Of a DNA stretch of 64,000 bases, positions 23,745 through 35,691 are shown in pieces; position 1 is the stretch's first letter; each line of letters begins with the position of its first letter. The stretch comes from Porpolomopsis calyptriformis (lineage: Eukaryota > Basidiomycota > Agaricomycetes > Agaricales > Hygrophoraceae). Below the pieces are notes generated by a model. It did no database searches and was not told where the DNA came from. It saw only the letters and a program-made list of their open reading frames with translations. The position numbers and the translations under genes are program-made. The stretch covers positions 930,001-994,000 of the forward strand of contig OX621169.1 in assembly GCA_951640195.1 (NCBI GenBank). The letters are read 5' to 3'.

Positions 23745-24190
23745 GCTAACTACTTTTAATTGAAATCACTAAAAAAAGTTATTGAAAAGTCGTGATAAAA
23801 AATCACTGAATGTCTGGTTTTGCCTTTTCAGTGGACCTTAGTTAAGGGTGTCCGTGTGTCGAACCCTCAACCTCATGACTTCGGCCTCTTAGCAGCCCTA
23901 TGAGGAGTATTGATTCAGACTATTGATTCGGACTTAGTGTTAAAAATTATGCATTCACATCACTTATTAAAATTCAGTGAATTTATCAATGAATAAAGGT
24001 GATGCTGAAATCTAGTCACTGAATCTAAGTGATTAGTAAAGATATCAATTCTTTCCAGTGATAAATTAACCAAGTCACTAAAAGAAGTGCCTCACTGAAA
24101 ACTCATGAGTGCTGGATACAGTGACTTCGTCACTGATTTTCAATGGGACAGTGATGAAATCACTACTTATCATTCCCAGAGTGATTAGTT
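23745..24190. repeat. AT-rich repeat segment, possible decayed MITE
   Basis: The sequence is AT-rich and repeats TCACTGAA, TCACTAAA and their complements TTCAGTGA and CAGTGATT at least ten times, in both orientations. Flanking DNA does not show the motif. The pattern suggests a non-coding mobile element built of short palindromic units. I could not define clean terminal repeats or target-site duplications. Confidence 0.4.
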
Positions 24191-24571
24191 GTACAAAATA
24201 AAAAGGAAAGGTAAGAAATGAGACGAACCTGAAACGAGTCCACTAGTCCAAGGCCTAGACGTCAAGCTCGTTAGTTATAAGTCTGAAAAACGAGAGGGAA
24301 AAAGAGACGAACCTAAAGAGCGATCCACCAGTCAAAGCACCCGTCTGCACTAATAACCAACCTATACTGTGGCGAACCTATACGTTCCAGAATACTGGCA
24401 TGCTGTGAAAGAAATCGCAGATAACGGAGCGTAGAGAAAGGAGAGGAAGTCGCAAGGAAAAAAACGAAGCGTAGAGAAAGAAGAAGTCGCAGAAGCAAAA
24501 GAACCGAGACGGCTCCACCTCCCGCAGTCTCGCTAGCGTCCCCGTTGCCTTTCTGGTCGACGTTGCGGAGG

Positions 24572-26413
24572 CTAGACCATGGTCGGGTTGAGGTGGGCAT
24601 TTGGAAATCCGTTTGCTTTGATGACAGCGAGGAGCCACCAGATGGGCATCGCGTAGGTGACGTCGGACGATGCCGTCTTGCCAGCACCGCCAGTGAGGAG
24701 GCCACCGTAGCGGCCAAGGCCATCGACGATGACGGACCCGGAATCTCCACCTGCGGAGAAGACCCCCGAGTCGTTATCGTAGGGAAGTATAGACCATTCC
24801 ATAGACGTCAGGGAAGTTTGGTTGGGAAAGTACTCTCGGACGTGAGAGAAGATTCCGGTAGCTCGTCCGACGGTGACGTGAGTCGTGAGGCCGTTCTTTA
24901 TGACGTATAGGCAAGCTTCACCATCGTGGTCGACCGTATCAGGATGGCGCATCAAGTCTTCCGAGATGATGTGCCGAAGCGGAAGAAGGCGATTGTCAGG
25001 ATACTTGAAGCCTGACTGAGTGTCGGCTCGAGGGTACATCTTGTGTGTAAACTTGGGGGCCGGAATCTCCGTCCCTGGATAGAACAGTTAGGCTAGACGG
25101 CTTTAGTGAGATGGATCAGAACGCACCAAGGTCTAGAACATTGCCCTTAAAGGACTCCCTGAACTTCTCCTTGTCGAGTTTGACGACGGCATAGTCTGTG
25201 GTAAAACCGTACGGATCGGTGCCGACAGTGATGGCAGGGGAGCGGACGACATGCCCAATGATGCGTTGGCTCCGTTTGCTCCAGTCCTTCTTGGTCCTCT
25301 CGTGGAGCCCTTCAAGGTCGTCTATAGCCTCTGTCGTCTCGTCCAATAGCCGCCTAGTCTTCGTCAGATCCTTCTTAGCCTTCCCTGCGTCCTCCTTGTC
25401 ATCGCCAGCCGCCCTCTCCTCCAACTTCTTAATCTGGGTCTCGTAGATCTCAAGCATAGTACCATGCTCTCCGATCCTAATCTTGATGGACGTGAGTAAG
25501 TTTTTGAACGCCTTGGTGCCCATAAGGAGGACGTCTTTACGATGCATGCTGTTGTTTGTGCAGGCGTAGTCGGTGTTGGCCTCGTTTGGCGGGAAGAGAA
25601 CATGGCGAGCTGTAACAGCCAAGATGTCCTCGCTCTCGCCGCCTTCGGCGAGGTAGAAACCCATGGTGCCCTGGAAGTGAGTCGTGGTCGAGCCAGAGAT
25701 TTGAAGCCCGAGTGCAGCAGTGAGAGGACCAACAACGTCCACGGTCGAGTCCAGGTTCGACACGGATTCCAATAGCGGTGGACCGACCGATCTCCTGTAC
25801 ACGGATTCTCGATACTCGATGTCGACATCGGTAATGTCGTGGCGCTTAAGAAGTTCATGTAAGCCATTCGCGGAGTTGAAAGCGCTCTCGCCGATGAGAG
25901 TATCAGGAAGGACGCCAATCCAAAGCACTACGGGACCAAGAACTGCTGCTTCTCCGCCCATGCGAAAACGAACGACGTCAATGGACGTCCAGAGGACCTT
26001 CTGCTCGTCCAGGAGGTCACGAACCTTTATAGCGTATAGCGTTAGTATTATATTAAATATCATTAGTATAATAACTAGAGGTTACGAACCTCGCGACCGA
26101 GCGTGTTCCACACGTCGTTGATCTTGTGGTCGAACACTCCACGGAGCTTCTTCAGCTCGCGATAAGCCTCGGGTCCGGTGGGCTTGATCCATGGCGTCTT
26201 CCCCGTGCGATACACCAACTTTGGGGGGTCAGGAGATATACCCGCATAATAGAACGTGGCCTCAGCCACGGAGATATCGTGCGGAGAGGGGTCTGAAGAA
26301 ACGCTGGATGGGTAGACATCCCAATCTGAAGCGTCGTTATCCGCACGGGAGCCCTGGCTATTTTGTTTAGCAAGGGCGATGCACAAAGCGAGGAATGATG
26401 CAGAAATTGTCAC
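24572..26413 (-). CDS. trypsin-like (PA-clan) serine protease-like protein
   Basis: Member of a fungal family with a chymotrypsin-type fold. All three triad positions are visible: His in ILAVTARHVLF, Asp in GFTTDYAVVKLD, and Ser in SAGGDSGSVIVDG. A long helical insert rich in Lys and Glu (IYETQIKKLEERAAGDDKED and beyond) lies between His and Asp and is likely a coiled coil. The C-terminal strands carry YGGLLTGGAG and DVTYAMPIWWLL, ending NAHLNPTMV at TAG 24572-24574. Introns lie near 25083-25125 and 26025-26089. The substrate and whether it is proteolytic are unknown; no secretion signal is clear. The 5' end is unresolved: no in-frame ATG was found upstream of DWDVYPSS without an unusual splice, so 26413 is approximate. 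Confidence 0.72.
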
Positions 26414-26605
26414 TAAACGGGTATAAGGGGTCAGTAATATAGTAAGAAGTTAAGCAACTCGCTGGTTATCGTCTGGTAGATTGGGCTGAGAGCATTGGTT
26501 AGGCATTTAGGAGGTGTATTTAAATGGTGGTTATGTAATAATTATTTACATTTTTGGAATACATCGCTTTCATTCGATCAGTCAATCAAAAACAAAAAAA
26601 AAACG

Positions 26606-28403
<1,798 letters not shown>

Positions 28404-28470
28404 TGAGAGATAATCCATCACTCTAAAAAAAAATCCGTTTTAGACTATTCTTGTGTGCATACCAGGAACA

Positions 28471-29371
28471 TTATTCTTCTGAAACTTTCTGGCGTTTGGC
28501 GGGAGGAAGTTCGTCTTGCTTTTCATCTTTTGTGGGTTTTTGAGGATTTTGGGTTAGAGAAGATGATGTGTGGAGGGCTGCGATTGGTTTTGTCTTTTTC
28601 TTGACTATGACACCTTTCAATGACTTTTTGGCATCCCTCTTGTTCGGTACAGATGATTTAGCAGGGGCTTCAGACTGGGCTGGTTTTGAAGGTATAGGTG
28701 GAGGATTGTTCGCTGCACTTGTTCTTGCAGCGACCGCTCTGCGAGACGAAAGATGAGCTCGCGAGATAATTCCGCAACCGACAACGAAACAGACTGTCTA
28801 AAATTTTTGACTTCCTCCCCGTCTTGATGCTTCCGTTGCCGTTCCTCTGCTTCTTGCTTTTCTCGCAGGGAGTCGAGGAACATGATCTCGTCCTCCTCCA
28901 AAGCGCGGAACTGGTTGGCTGGAAATAAACAGGATGAGTGCGAGTAGACTGAGCAGACGGGATGGATGGTATAAACCTAGTTTTGTTTTCTCTTCCCATT
29001 CTTCTTGTTTTGCTACCTTGCATCAGGTGAGGGCTTAGAGTAGCCGATGGCTAAGAAATAATATACCTTGTTTGCCGCAAGTTTCTGCGATCACCAAACG
29101 GGTCAGCAGTGTCTCCAGAAATAAGACGTTGTTAGAAGACTACTGACTTCTGCCAAGCTTCTCCCGTCGAAGGAATCTTCCACAGGCCGCTGGGGAGGCT
29201 CCCGACCAAGTCTAGAGACATGTCAATGGTGAGGAATATTTTGACCTGAAATGCAGACCTGGCATAAGCTGCATTCCACTCCTCTTCCCTTCTGGCTTTG
29301 GCAGCTTCAATATCATCTTGAGATATGAAGCGAGAGCCAACAACACTTGTCGATAAAGAAGGTATGGACAT
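28471..29371 (-). CDS. NIP30/FAM192A-family nuclear protein
   Basis: Human FAM192A (PIP30) binds the proteasome activator PA28-gamma; fungal members are little studied. The start MSIPSLSTSVVGSRFISQDD (ATG 29371) leads into the NIP30 N-terminal domain: DIEAAKARREEEWNAAYAR, then FDGRSLAEKLAANK and NQFRALEEDEIMFLDSLREK. The C-terminus is Lys/Pro-rich and ends PPAKRQKVSEE, with a likely nuclear localisation signal. Four short introns are needed between 28920 and 29275. The domain assignment rests on the order and spacing of these segments. The C-terminal PA28-gamma-binding acidic motif of animals is only partly matched. Confidence 0.78.
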
Positions 29372-29522
29372 AATAACTTCCTTTACACTCGATAGCAAGA
29401 TTCAAATTCGTCGAGACAATGGAAGTTGCCTGAGGAAAAAATTGGTCGTCCGCGGAAATTGGGTTGAAGTGGGGATAAAGAGAAGGAATGATTTGTGGAG
29501 TTAGCTGTGAGAGGAAAAAAAG

Positions 29523-29620
29523 CGTCACCTGAGCGATTCGAACACTCGCGGGCAGAGCCCAACCGCTTAAATGTCTACAGATGTAGCAGGCGATCCCGTT
29601 AACCACTCCGGCAAAGTGAC
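29523..29620 (-). tRNA. tRNA-Ser (anticodon GCT) with intron
   Basis: The minus strand folds into a class II tRNA. The acceptor arms GTCACTT and AGGTGAC pair over 7 bp with one G-T pair. The D arm is CCGGAGTGGTTAACGG. The anticodon stem ATCGC/GCGGT encloses loop CTGCTAA with anticodon GCT, for AGC/AGT codons. A long variable arm (GGGCTCTGCCC) and T arm GAGTG-TTCGAAT-CGCTC follow; the discriminator base is G. A 15-16 base intron (CATCTGTAGACATTT) interrupts the loop just after position 37, the canonical site. It lies between NIP30 and SER1. Confidence 0.93.
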
Positions 29621-29706
29621 CACAATTAACATTGAATCAATTAAGCATAACAACAGATACGGGGCGCACTCCCAGCAACCTCTCCATTACCTGGGGCACA
29701 GAAATC

Positions 29707-31035
29707 CTACTTTTTAGGGCTAACTTCCTGCGAGATAAATTCTTGTATGTAGGCTACTAGTCGGTCAGTCTCCTCCAGTGTCACAGCGTTGTAGAGAGAG
29801 ACTCGAATGCCTGGAGAATGTTAGTTTGGAACGCAGACCAGTAATGCAAACGGATATTCACCTCCAACAGAACTTTGAGAGGCAATAATAAGCAGGACAA
29901 GATGGCATCATGCACAACGACAAACTCACCGGTGGCCTTTAAGCCCCTTCATTTTGCGCTCCTCGGCGCCAGCCAGGAATTTCGCCTCGGCGCCTTCCCC
30001 AATAATATCGAACACAATATTCATCCGGCTGCCGGCACCTTCCTGTACCTTGCCCCGAAAAACACCTTTTTCCTCACCCAATTTCAGCACATCATACACC
30101 TTCCCTGCCTTCGTCTTGTTCAGTTCTTCATAGAAATTCAAACCACCCAAGTCTTTCATCCTTTCGAGCACCAAACCAGCCACATATATCGAGAACACTG
30201 CTGGAGTATTGTGTAGACTCTTCGAGTCAGCCAAAATCTTGTAGGACATGGTTAACGGCACGGATGCTGCTCCCAGTTTGGCAGCTGCATCGACATCGAC
30301 GATACAATCTTGCCTGACGATGAGGATGGTAAGACCTGCGGGTCCAATATTCTTCTGCGCCCCAGCGAAGATCACCGCGTGATCGGCTAAGCGGGGAATG
30401 GGACGAGACATAAACGAAGAGGAATAGTCTCCAACCAAAGGCAGCAATTTATCTTTCGGGAACAGATCGAATGGAAACGATGTCGGCAAGGAATCGTCGT
30501 GCGAGAACTGGACACCGTCTACAGTTTCGTTTTCGCAGTAGTAAATGAGCGCGGGATCCGCCGAGAATGTGTAGGCTTCGTGCGCAGGGATATTGTCGAA
30601 GGACTTGCCATCTCTCGAGTGCTTTCGCGCGTCTGCTGCAATATTGACTTTACCTCCACCGAGTCTCCTTGCCTCATCTGCGGCCTTCTTGCTCCAGGAT
30701 CCAGTTAGGATGTAGTCCATAACACGTTCATCCTCGCTCCAATCAGGATGGAGTAAACGGTGGCGCGCGAGAAGGTTCAAAACGATAGCGGAAAACTGCG
30801 TGGTGCCCCCACCTTGGGTGAACAAGATAAAGTGAGTGGATGGAACGTCCAGTTGGGTGCGAATAAGATTTTCGAGGCCGGAAACGTATGCTGCGAACTC
30901 CCGAGAACGATGAGAGAGCTCGGTGATCCCGATTCCCGTTTGGTTAAAGTTCAACAAACCTCTCGTCGCCTCCTCGAGGACCGACAAGGGTAAGGCAGAG
31001 GGACCAGCTCCAAAATTGACTGCTCGTTCGGCCAT
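29707..31035 (-). CDS. SER1: phosphoserine aminotransferase
   Basis: PLP enzyme of serine synthesis converting 3-phosphohydroxypyruvate to phosphoserine. Exons 29930-31035, 29862-29872 and 29707-29810 give 406 residues. The start is MAERAVNFGAGPSALPLSVL, followed by GIGITELSHRSREF, LFTQGGGTTQFSA and IFAGAQKNIGPAGLTI with the PLP lysine in QKN, then NTPAVFSIYVAG. The middle exon is only 11 bases long and supplies most of GHRSVGGIRVSLYN, the conserved C-terminal motif. Length and motifs match functional fungal enzymes. It is transcribed toward the tRNA-Ser gene. Confidence 0.95.
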
Positions 31036-31119
31036 GAGTGTCCGTCAACGAGTCACGTGTGCAGCCAAAGCCGAAGCCAAAATTACATTCATCCCATACA
31101 GTTTAGTTATCACATAGGT

Positions 31120-31145
31120 AAATTACCTTGCAAGCAAGGTAATTT
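31120..31145. repeat. perfect 12-bp inverted repeat
   Basis: AAATTACCTTGC and its exact complement are separated by two bases. It lies 85 bp upstream of the SER1 start codon, between SER1 and a PD-(D/E)XK remnant. It could be a protein-binding palindrome or the relic of an insertion. Confidence 0.55.
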
Positions 31146-31219
31146 TTGATTGGGCATGACTACAGAAGTTTTAAACACCCCCTACCTAAGAACATAATTA
31201 CCTTTTATGAAGGCATGCC

Positions 31220-31825
31220 TTAGATTCTCATTGCTGGATCATCTTCCTCTACCCATCGACTCTGATTGTTGAGCTCCAAATATCGACCTTTAACACATGA
31301 GGCTAGGTGATAGTGAGCGATGCCGTATTCTCGAAGAACGCGAATGTTCAAGAGACCTTCTTGAGTTCGATAGTCCTTGTCTACGATCTGCCTGAGCGCC
31401 TGGCATCCCTCTATGTGTTCTGGCTTTTCGCTCGACTTAAGCTCGATCGGGACAGCACTACTCTTCTTCCTCGAGATAAGACAAATATCGACGTAGCCAC
31501 CTCCAGCTTGAGGCTCGATGGAGACTGCCCAGCCCTTCGGTTGGAGGAAATGCATGAGGCCAAGGAAGTAAACGTGATAGATGCTCTCTGGAGTCTTGAG
31601 ACTGATGGCACCTCGTACCTTGGTGACTATCTTCAGACCAAGATGTTGCTGCATAAAAAGCGGCGACCTTTCCTCAAAGGTGCTTATGTGTCCCTCACGC
31701 ATACGTCGAGAATATCTGTGCTGGAATCTACGCCATCAGTGATCCATCTGGCCCAATCCATCAGAACCTCCCAATTGGGTATCTTAAATCGGCCAGTCAC
31801 CGCGTTTCGGAGCTGAGTAGATAAG
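31220..31825 (-). pseudogene. fragment of a PD-(D/E)XK nuclease-family protein
   Basis: The fragment encodes PNWEVLMDWARWITDGV, then after a frameshift near 31700 continues REGHISTFEERSPLFMQQHL and ends with VDICLISRKKSSAVPIELKS. The last piece fits the PD-(D/E)XK core: Asp, then ELK on the next strand. It resembles the C-terminal nuclease domain of proteins that pair an AAA-ATPase-like domain with PDDEXK_9/DUF1703. The N-terminal ATPase part is absent, there is no start codon, and the frame is broken, so it is a relic. It marks the left edge of the transposon-rich island. Confidence 0.65.
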
Positions 31826-32255
31826 CGTCATCTACTTCCAAATAGGGTAGTTACCAACAAGTAACTTCACGGAAAGTGAGATTACCTCAATGAGGTGGTG
31901 TGAGATTCAGAGGTGTTCGCATGCCCAGAGGTAGGCAAGAGGTATCAGACCAACTCACTTATTTTGTAGATATCTATACATAGTTCAAATGAGTGTATGT
32001 AGCAATTCAATAGAATACAACAGCTATTGCGCACGTTAGATACATTTTTCGAGACCGACTTATCATACCTCAGGATGCCCTACAACATTTGGGGTATCCT
32101 GATCTTTTGGGGTGGACTTATACTAGCTCATTCAAGCTCAATAGAACACGATGTCATTGTTTTTAGTTATAATGAGCTTCGAAAGACAAACTAAGTATAT
32201 ACAAAAAGGTGACGTGTCGATACAATATCCCCACCCGCTCCCCCCCCCTGCACCC
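31826..32255. other. intergenic spacer
   Basis: About 430 bp with no gene, RNA or repeat that I can support, apart from a poly-C run near 32240. Confidence 0.4.
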
Positions 32256-33762
32256 ATGCGGAATCACAGCTACTCTCAATCAAACACATTCTCCGGTACC
32301 CCATAAGCCATAGGCTTCAACCTGAGCCAACCCAGCAGTGCCCCCACCCCCCAATTCCCTCCAGAGGTCATCGGGGCTTTCCTGGCGCAGCTAGGGAATC
32401 ACTCGGCACCTGTGCCTGCACCTGTTATCCAGCCAAATCTTGAACTAGCAGCTGTCGTCCAAGCGATTGGCATGCAACTTCAAAACCTAGAGGAGGATGT
32501 TAGAAACAAACGACACGCGACAGAGCAGGGGACAGACGAGGAAGGCGATGCTGCTGATGATGAAAGCGAGATACAAGTCAGCAGAAGAAAGAAAAAGAAG
32601 CAGAAAAAGATACACAAACCTAAGAAGCTGCTCAGCATTGAGGCTGGCAGGTTGACGGATCAACAGAAGGAGACGCATGTCCAGCTTCAGGTGCGTGTAA
32701 TGATGCATTATCCATTCTAAAGCTAAAATCATGTTAGCGCCTTGTTGCAAAGGAAATAGTAGCCCATGCGGGTGATGTGACAACTTACACATCTCTGCAA
32801 GATGATGCGGTCCTTCCTGCCGAACGCTTCAAGTTCAACGAGCATGTAGATTCGATCAACAACCTTCAGATTCTTGAGAAGGTTGCGAAGCTCGTCTACA
32901 AAGAGCAAATGGTGGGTAATCACAAAGAGATGGACATGGAACTCACCAGACATCCCATAGAATGAAGAAACGACTGAATTAACCTACAAAACAGTCAAGT
33001 TCACCTATGAAGATGTCTTGTACTTTGCAAAACTCAAGTTCCGCTTGTGGAAGATGGTAGTTGAATGCGCAAAAAATGAGTCAAAGGCGCAAAAGAAGGG
33101 TGTTGTGAACACCAAAAATAAGTGCAACCAAAGGAAAAAACATGTAAGTAATAATAAATTCCGTGATAACCCAACACTTACTAGAGATTCATCAAGCGGA
33201 AAGAGGACCGCTTCAAGGCCATACAAGAGTACCAAGACCAGTACAATCTTGACCCTTCTCCCTTTTTAGAGGAGACAGAGTGGATGTCATCTGAAATCAG
33301 TGAGTTGGATACAGATGATGAAGTCAAGAAAGATGTACGCCGTGTACGTCTTGCCCAGGCAATTGGTATGGATCCTTCTCGGATGGAAAACGAAATTGTC
33401 TGGGAGGTTGTTAAGCCTATCTGGCGGGCTCCGATAGTATGATTTTCACTCACGCATTTTATTTGACCAAGTTACTACTCGTTTTTCCACAGATTTCAAA
33501 GGTTTACGAAGATCTGGATAAGATCTGCACGGAAGAATGAAACAAAAACAATAAAGCAAAGAAACGCATACTCACCAAGCAAGTTGACCTTGGCTGCGAG
33601 AGCGACATGACCCCATTCCCTTGCGTGTACCCCATCATGCTCGATATGCAATGGTACAAGGGATATCTTGCAGGGTGCACTGATGAGCGCATTTTCACGC
33701 AAGCTGAAGACCCTGAAGGATGGATTAATCAGGAGGGACAAGATGATACCCCTGACTTATAG
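32256..33762 (+). pseudogene. decayed gene for an unidentified Lys-rich protein
   Basis: Starting at ATG 32256 the frame reads MRNHSYSQSNTFSGTP, meets TAA at 32304, and continues in the same frame (SAPTPQFPPEVIGAFLAQL) into a charged region with a basic stretch (RRKKKKQKKIHKPKK). Several exons follow, giving KFTYEDVLYFAKLKFRLWKM, FKAIQEYQDQYNLDPSPF and VWEVVKPIWRAP. A TGA at 33538-33540 interrupts the last exon, which resumes VDLGCESDMTPFPCVYP and ends at 33762. I do not recognise the family; the layout resembles lineage-specific repeat-associated genes of mushrooms. Two in-frame stops, each one C-to-T change from a sense codon, mark it as a pseudogene. Confidence 0.5.
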
Positions 33763-33902
33763 ACTCACCGATTTCCAACGCACTTCAAGATGTCTTCACT
33801 CGGCCTTCCTGCTGATTCTGCAACCTAAAATGCCAGTATGGACTCACGTTTTCACTGCCATGTGCTCTGGACTCTCTGGTTTTCCTGCGCATCCTTCTTT
33901 TG

Positions 33903-33907
33903 CCATG
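33903..33907. repeat. left target-site duplication of element 1 (CCATG)
   Basis: CCATG directly precedes the 5' LTR at 33908 and recurs directly after the 3' LTR at 47985-47989, as expected for a Ty3/gypsy 5-bp duplication. It ties the two distant LTRs to one insertion event. Confidence 0.92.
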
Positions 33908-34306
33908 TGTCACGGTCGTAATTTTCCTTCTTTTTCTTTATCTTATCGTATGCAAACCTATCTCTTATCTTGGGATTCCCCCCATTTGTTATCGGGATTC
34001 CCCATTACCTTCCTTCGGGATTCCCCAGCACTTTACCCATATGCGGACACACTTCATTTCCGTTATGTTTCAACCCCTTTATGATTCGTCATCAATCACG
34101 ATGACTCACCCTTATCTCTACCTCATGTATGTCGCACTGACTCACACAGATAAGTAGTCAGTATATAAAGAGTACTTCTGTACGTATCAGACCTTAAGTC
34201 TGATTCCTCGTTAGCCTACTCATAACAAGGACTTGGAACAATCCTCTATATCTCTTGGGACAGAACACCCAAAGTAAAACGCGTTCCGAACAACCGGTTT
34301 ATAACA
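33908..34306 (+). repeat. 5' LTR of element 1
   Basis: 399 bp beginning TGTCACGG and ending ATAACA. It contains three GGGATTCCCC decamers (33972, 33994, 34017), a TATATAAA box at 34162-34169, and AAGTCTGATTC at 34196-34206, about 34 bases after the TATA box, where the transcript should start. Confidence 0.92.
34162..34169 (+). promoter_or_regulatory. LTR TATA box
   Basis: TATATAAA, conserved in all four full-length LTRs of the family in this window and, as TATATAAA, in the related solo LTR. Confidence 0.7.
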
Positions 34307-34307
34307 A

Positions 34308-34318
34308 GAATCAGACTT
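34308..34318 (+). other. primer-binding site, likely self-priming
   Basis: GAATCAGACTT lies one base after the LTR end and is exactly complementary over 11 bases to AAGTCTGATTC at 34196-34206, the predicted 5' end of the transcript. This is the arrangement known from Tf1 of fission yeast, whose mRNA 5' end primes its own minus-strand synthesis. I see no convincing match to a tRNA 3' end. Confidence 0.65.
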
Positions 34319-34384
34319 CCTTCTGGTTCTCTCCCACCTGCTTATCCAAACCTCCCCCATCACTGTGATCATCGACATCACCTC

Positions 34385-34783
34385 TGTTATAAACCGGTTG
34401 TTCGGAACGCGTTTTACTTCGGGTGTTCTGTCCCAAGAGATATAGAGGATGGTTCCAAGTCCTTGTTATGAGTAGGCTAACGAGGAATCAGACTTAAGGT
34501 CTGATACGTACAGAAGTACTCTTTATATACTGACTACTTATCTGTGTGAGTTAGTGCGACATACATGAGGCAGAGATAAGGGTGAGTCATCGTGATCGAT
34601 GACGAATCATAAAGGGGTTGAAACATAACGGAAATGAAGTGTGTCCGCATATGGGTAAAGTGCTGGGGAATCCCGAAGAAAGGTAATGGGGAATCCCGAT
34701 AACAAATGGGGGGAATCCCAAGATAAGAGATAGGTTTGCATACGATAAGATAAAGAAAAAGAAGGAAAATTACGACCGTGACA
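34385..34783 (-). repeat. 3' LTR of element 2
   Basis: 399 bp, minus orientation, almost identical to the LTR at 41209-41607. With the LTR at 33908-34306 it forms a near-perfect inverted repeat separated by only 78 bp. Confidence 0.92.
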
Positions 34784-34818
34784 TACACCTCGACTTTTAA
34801 AGAAATTCGTCCCGAATT

Positions 34819-35559
34819 TCAAACTTGGGCGGTGTCGGTCGTTTCGTCTTCCGAGGCTTGAGTCGGGATTTCCTCGGTGGCGGGGGCCTCGATGGCCACC
34901 GAGGGGGAAGCGGCGGGTTCGGCTTCCGAAGTCGCTTCAATGGGGGAGGGGGCTTGGACTGTCGCGACGTCGTCGTCGTCGTCGATCGGGTATTCTAGGT
35001 CGACGTTGATGGGGTATTCGACCGTTCTTCCGTACTCGATTAAAGTTTCCGTCGTCGCGAGGTCTCGTTGGGCTCAGAGGAAATCCTCCCTGGTGAGCCG
35101 TTCAGATCTCCGACTTTCTTCTACAAGCTTGACGATGATGGCGCGGGTGGTGACATCGTAGCAATCGACCCACATTTTCTTCTTCTGACGTTGAAGCTCC
35201 CAAACTTTCAACTCACTTTCGTCCCAACAATTCTTCCAAAATAATGCGCTTTTCTCCAACGCTTTGAGTTCGGCTTTCAGAACTTCGCGTTCTTGACGAA
35301 GTTCACAGTTCCAGTTGCTGACGCTGTTGCTGTGAACCGTGAGACGGGAGATGGTGACGGCGGGGTCTTCGGGGGGAGGGGTCTGAATGGTATGGAAGTC
35401 TTCCGCGCGTGCACGACCTTGTTGACGTAGTTGTCGAGGAGAGGAAGCAGAGGTAGAGGGACCAGGAGTGGGAGAGCGGAGGGTGGATGAGGGAATCCAT
35501 CCAGAACGTCGGATGGCAACTTGAGGAGAGGGGGATCATGTGGATCGTGTAGCGGGCAT
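34819..35559 (-). pseudogene. element 2 third ORF (coiled-coil protein)
   Basis: 741 bp between pol and the 3' LTR, same length as in element 1. It begins MPATRSTRSP, has a Ser/Pro-rich start, a central predicted coiled coil (NSVSNWNRELRQEREVLKAE) and an acidic C-terminus. It contains one in-frame TGA after EDFL. Its function is unknown; there is no signal peptide or membrane helix, so it is not envelope-like. Confidence 0.55.
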
Positions 35560-35691
35560 GGTAAAGTTGTTGAGGGGCGTATAATTTGGATCGTGAAGGG
35601 AAGTGGAGACGTCCAGCAGTTTATAAGGAGTGGTTCTAAAAATAGAGGTCAATTCTTGGCAGACGAGATGATTACAAACGAATGAATAGAA

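Larger units (their letters stand above)
22972..24571. other. gene-free region with stem-loop and short repeats
   Basis: About 1.6 kb without a gene that I can support. Reading frames here are short and lack family signatures. It holds a strong stem-loop (23181-23260), an AT-rich segment full of TCACTGAA-type motifs (about 23745-24190), and three degenerate copies of a 20-45 bp unit beginning GAGACGAACCT at about 23625, 24221 and 24305. Confidence 0.5.

Noticed and set aside
23835..23910. tRNA or tRNA-derived SINE on the minus strand (GGTTCGAC B-box-like motif)
   Set aside because: No acceptor stem, D arm or A box could be fitted around it.
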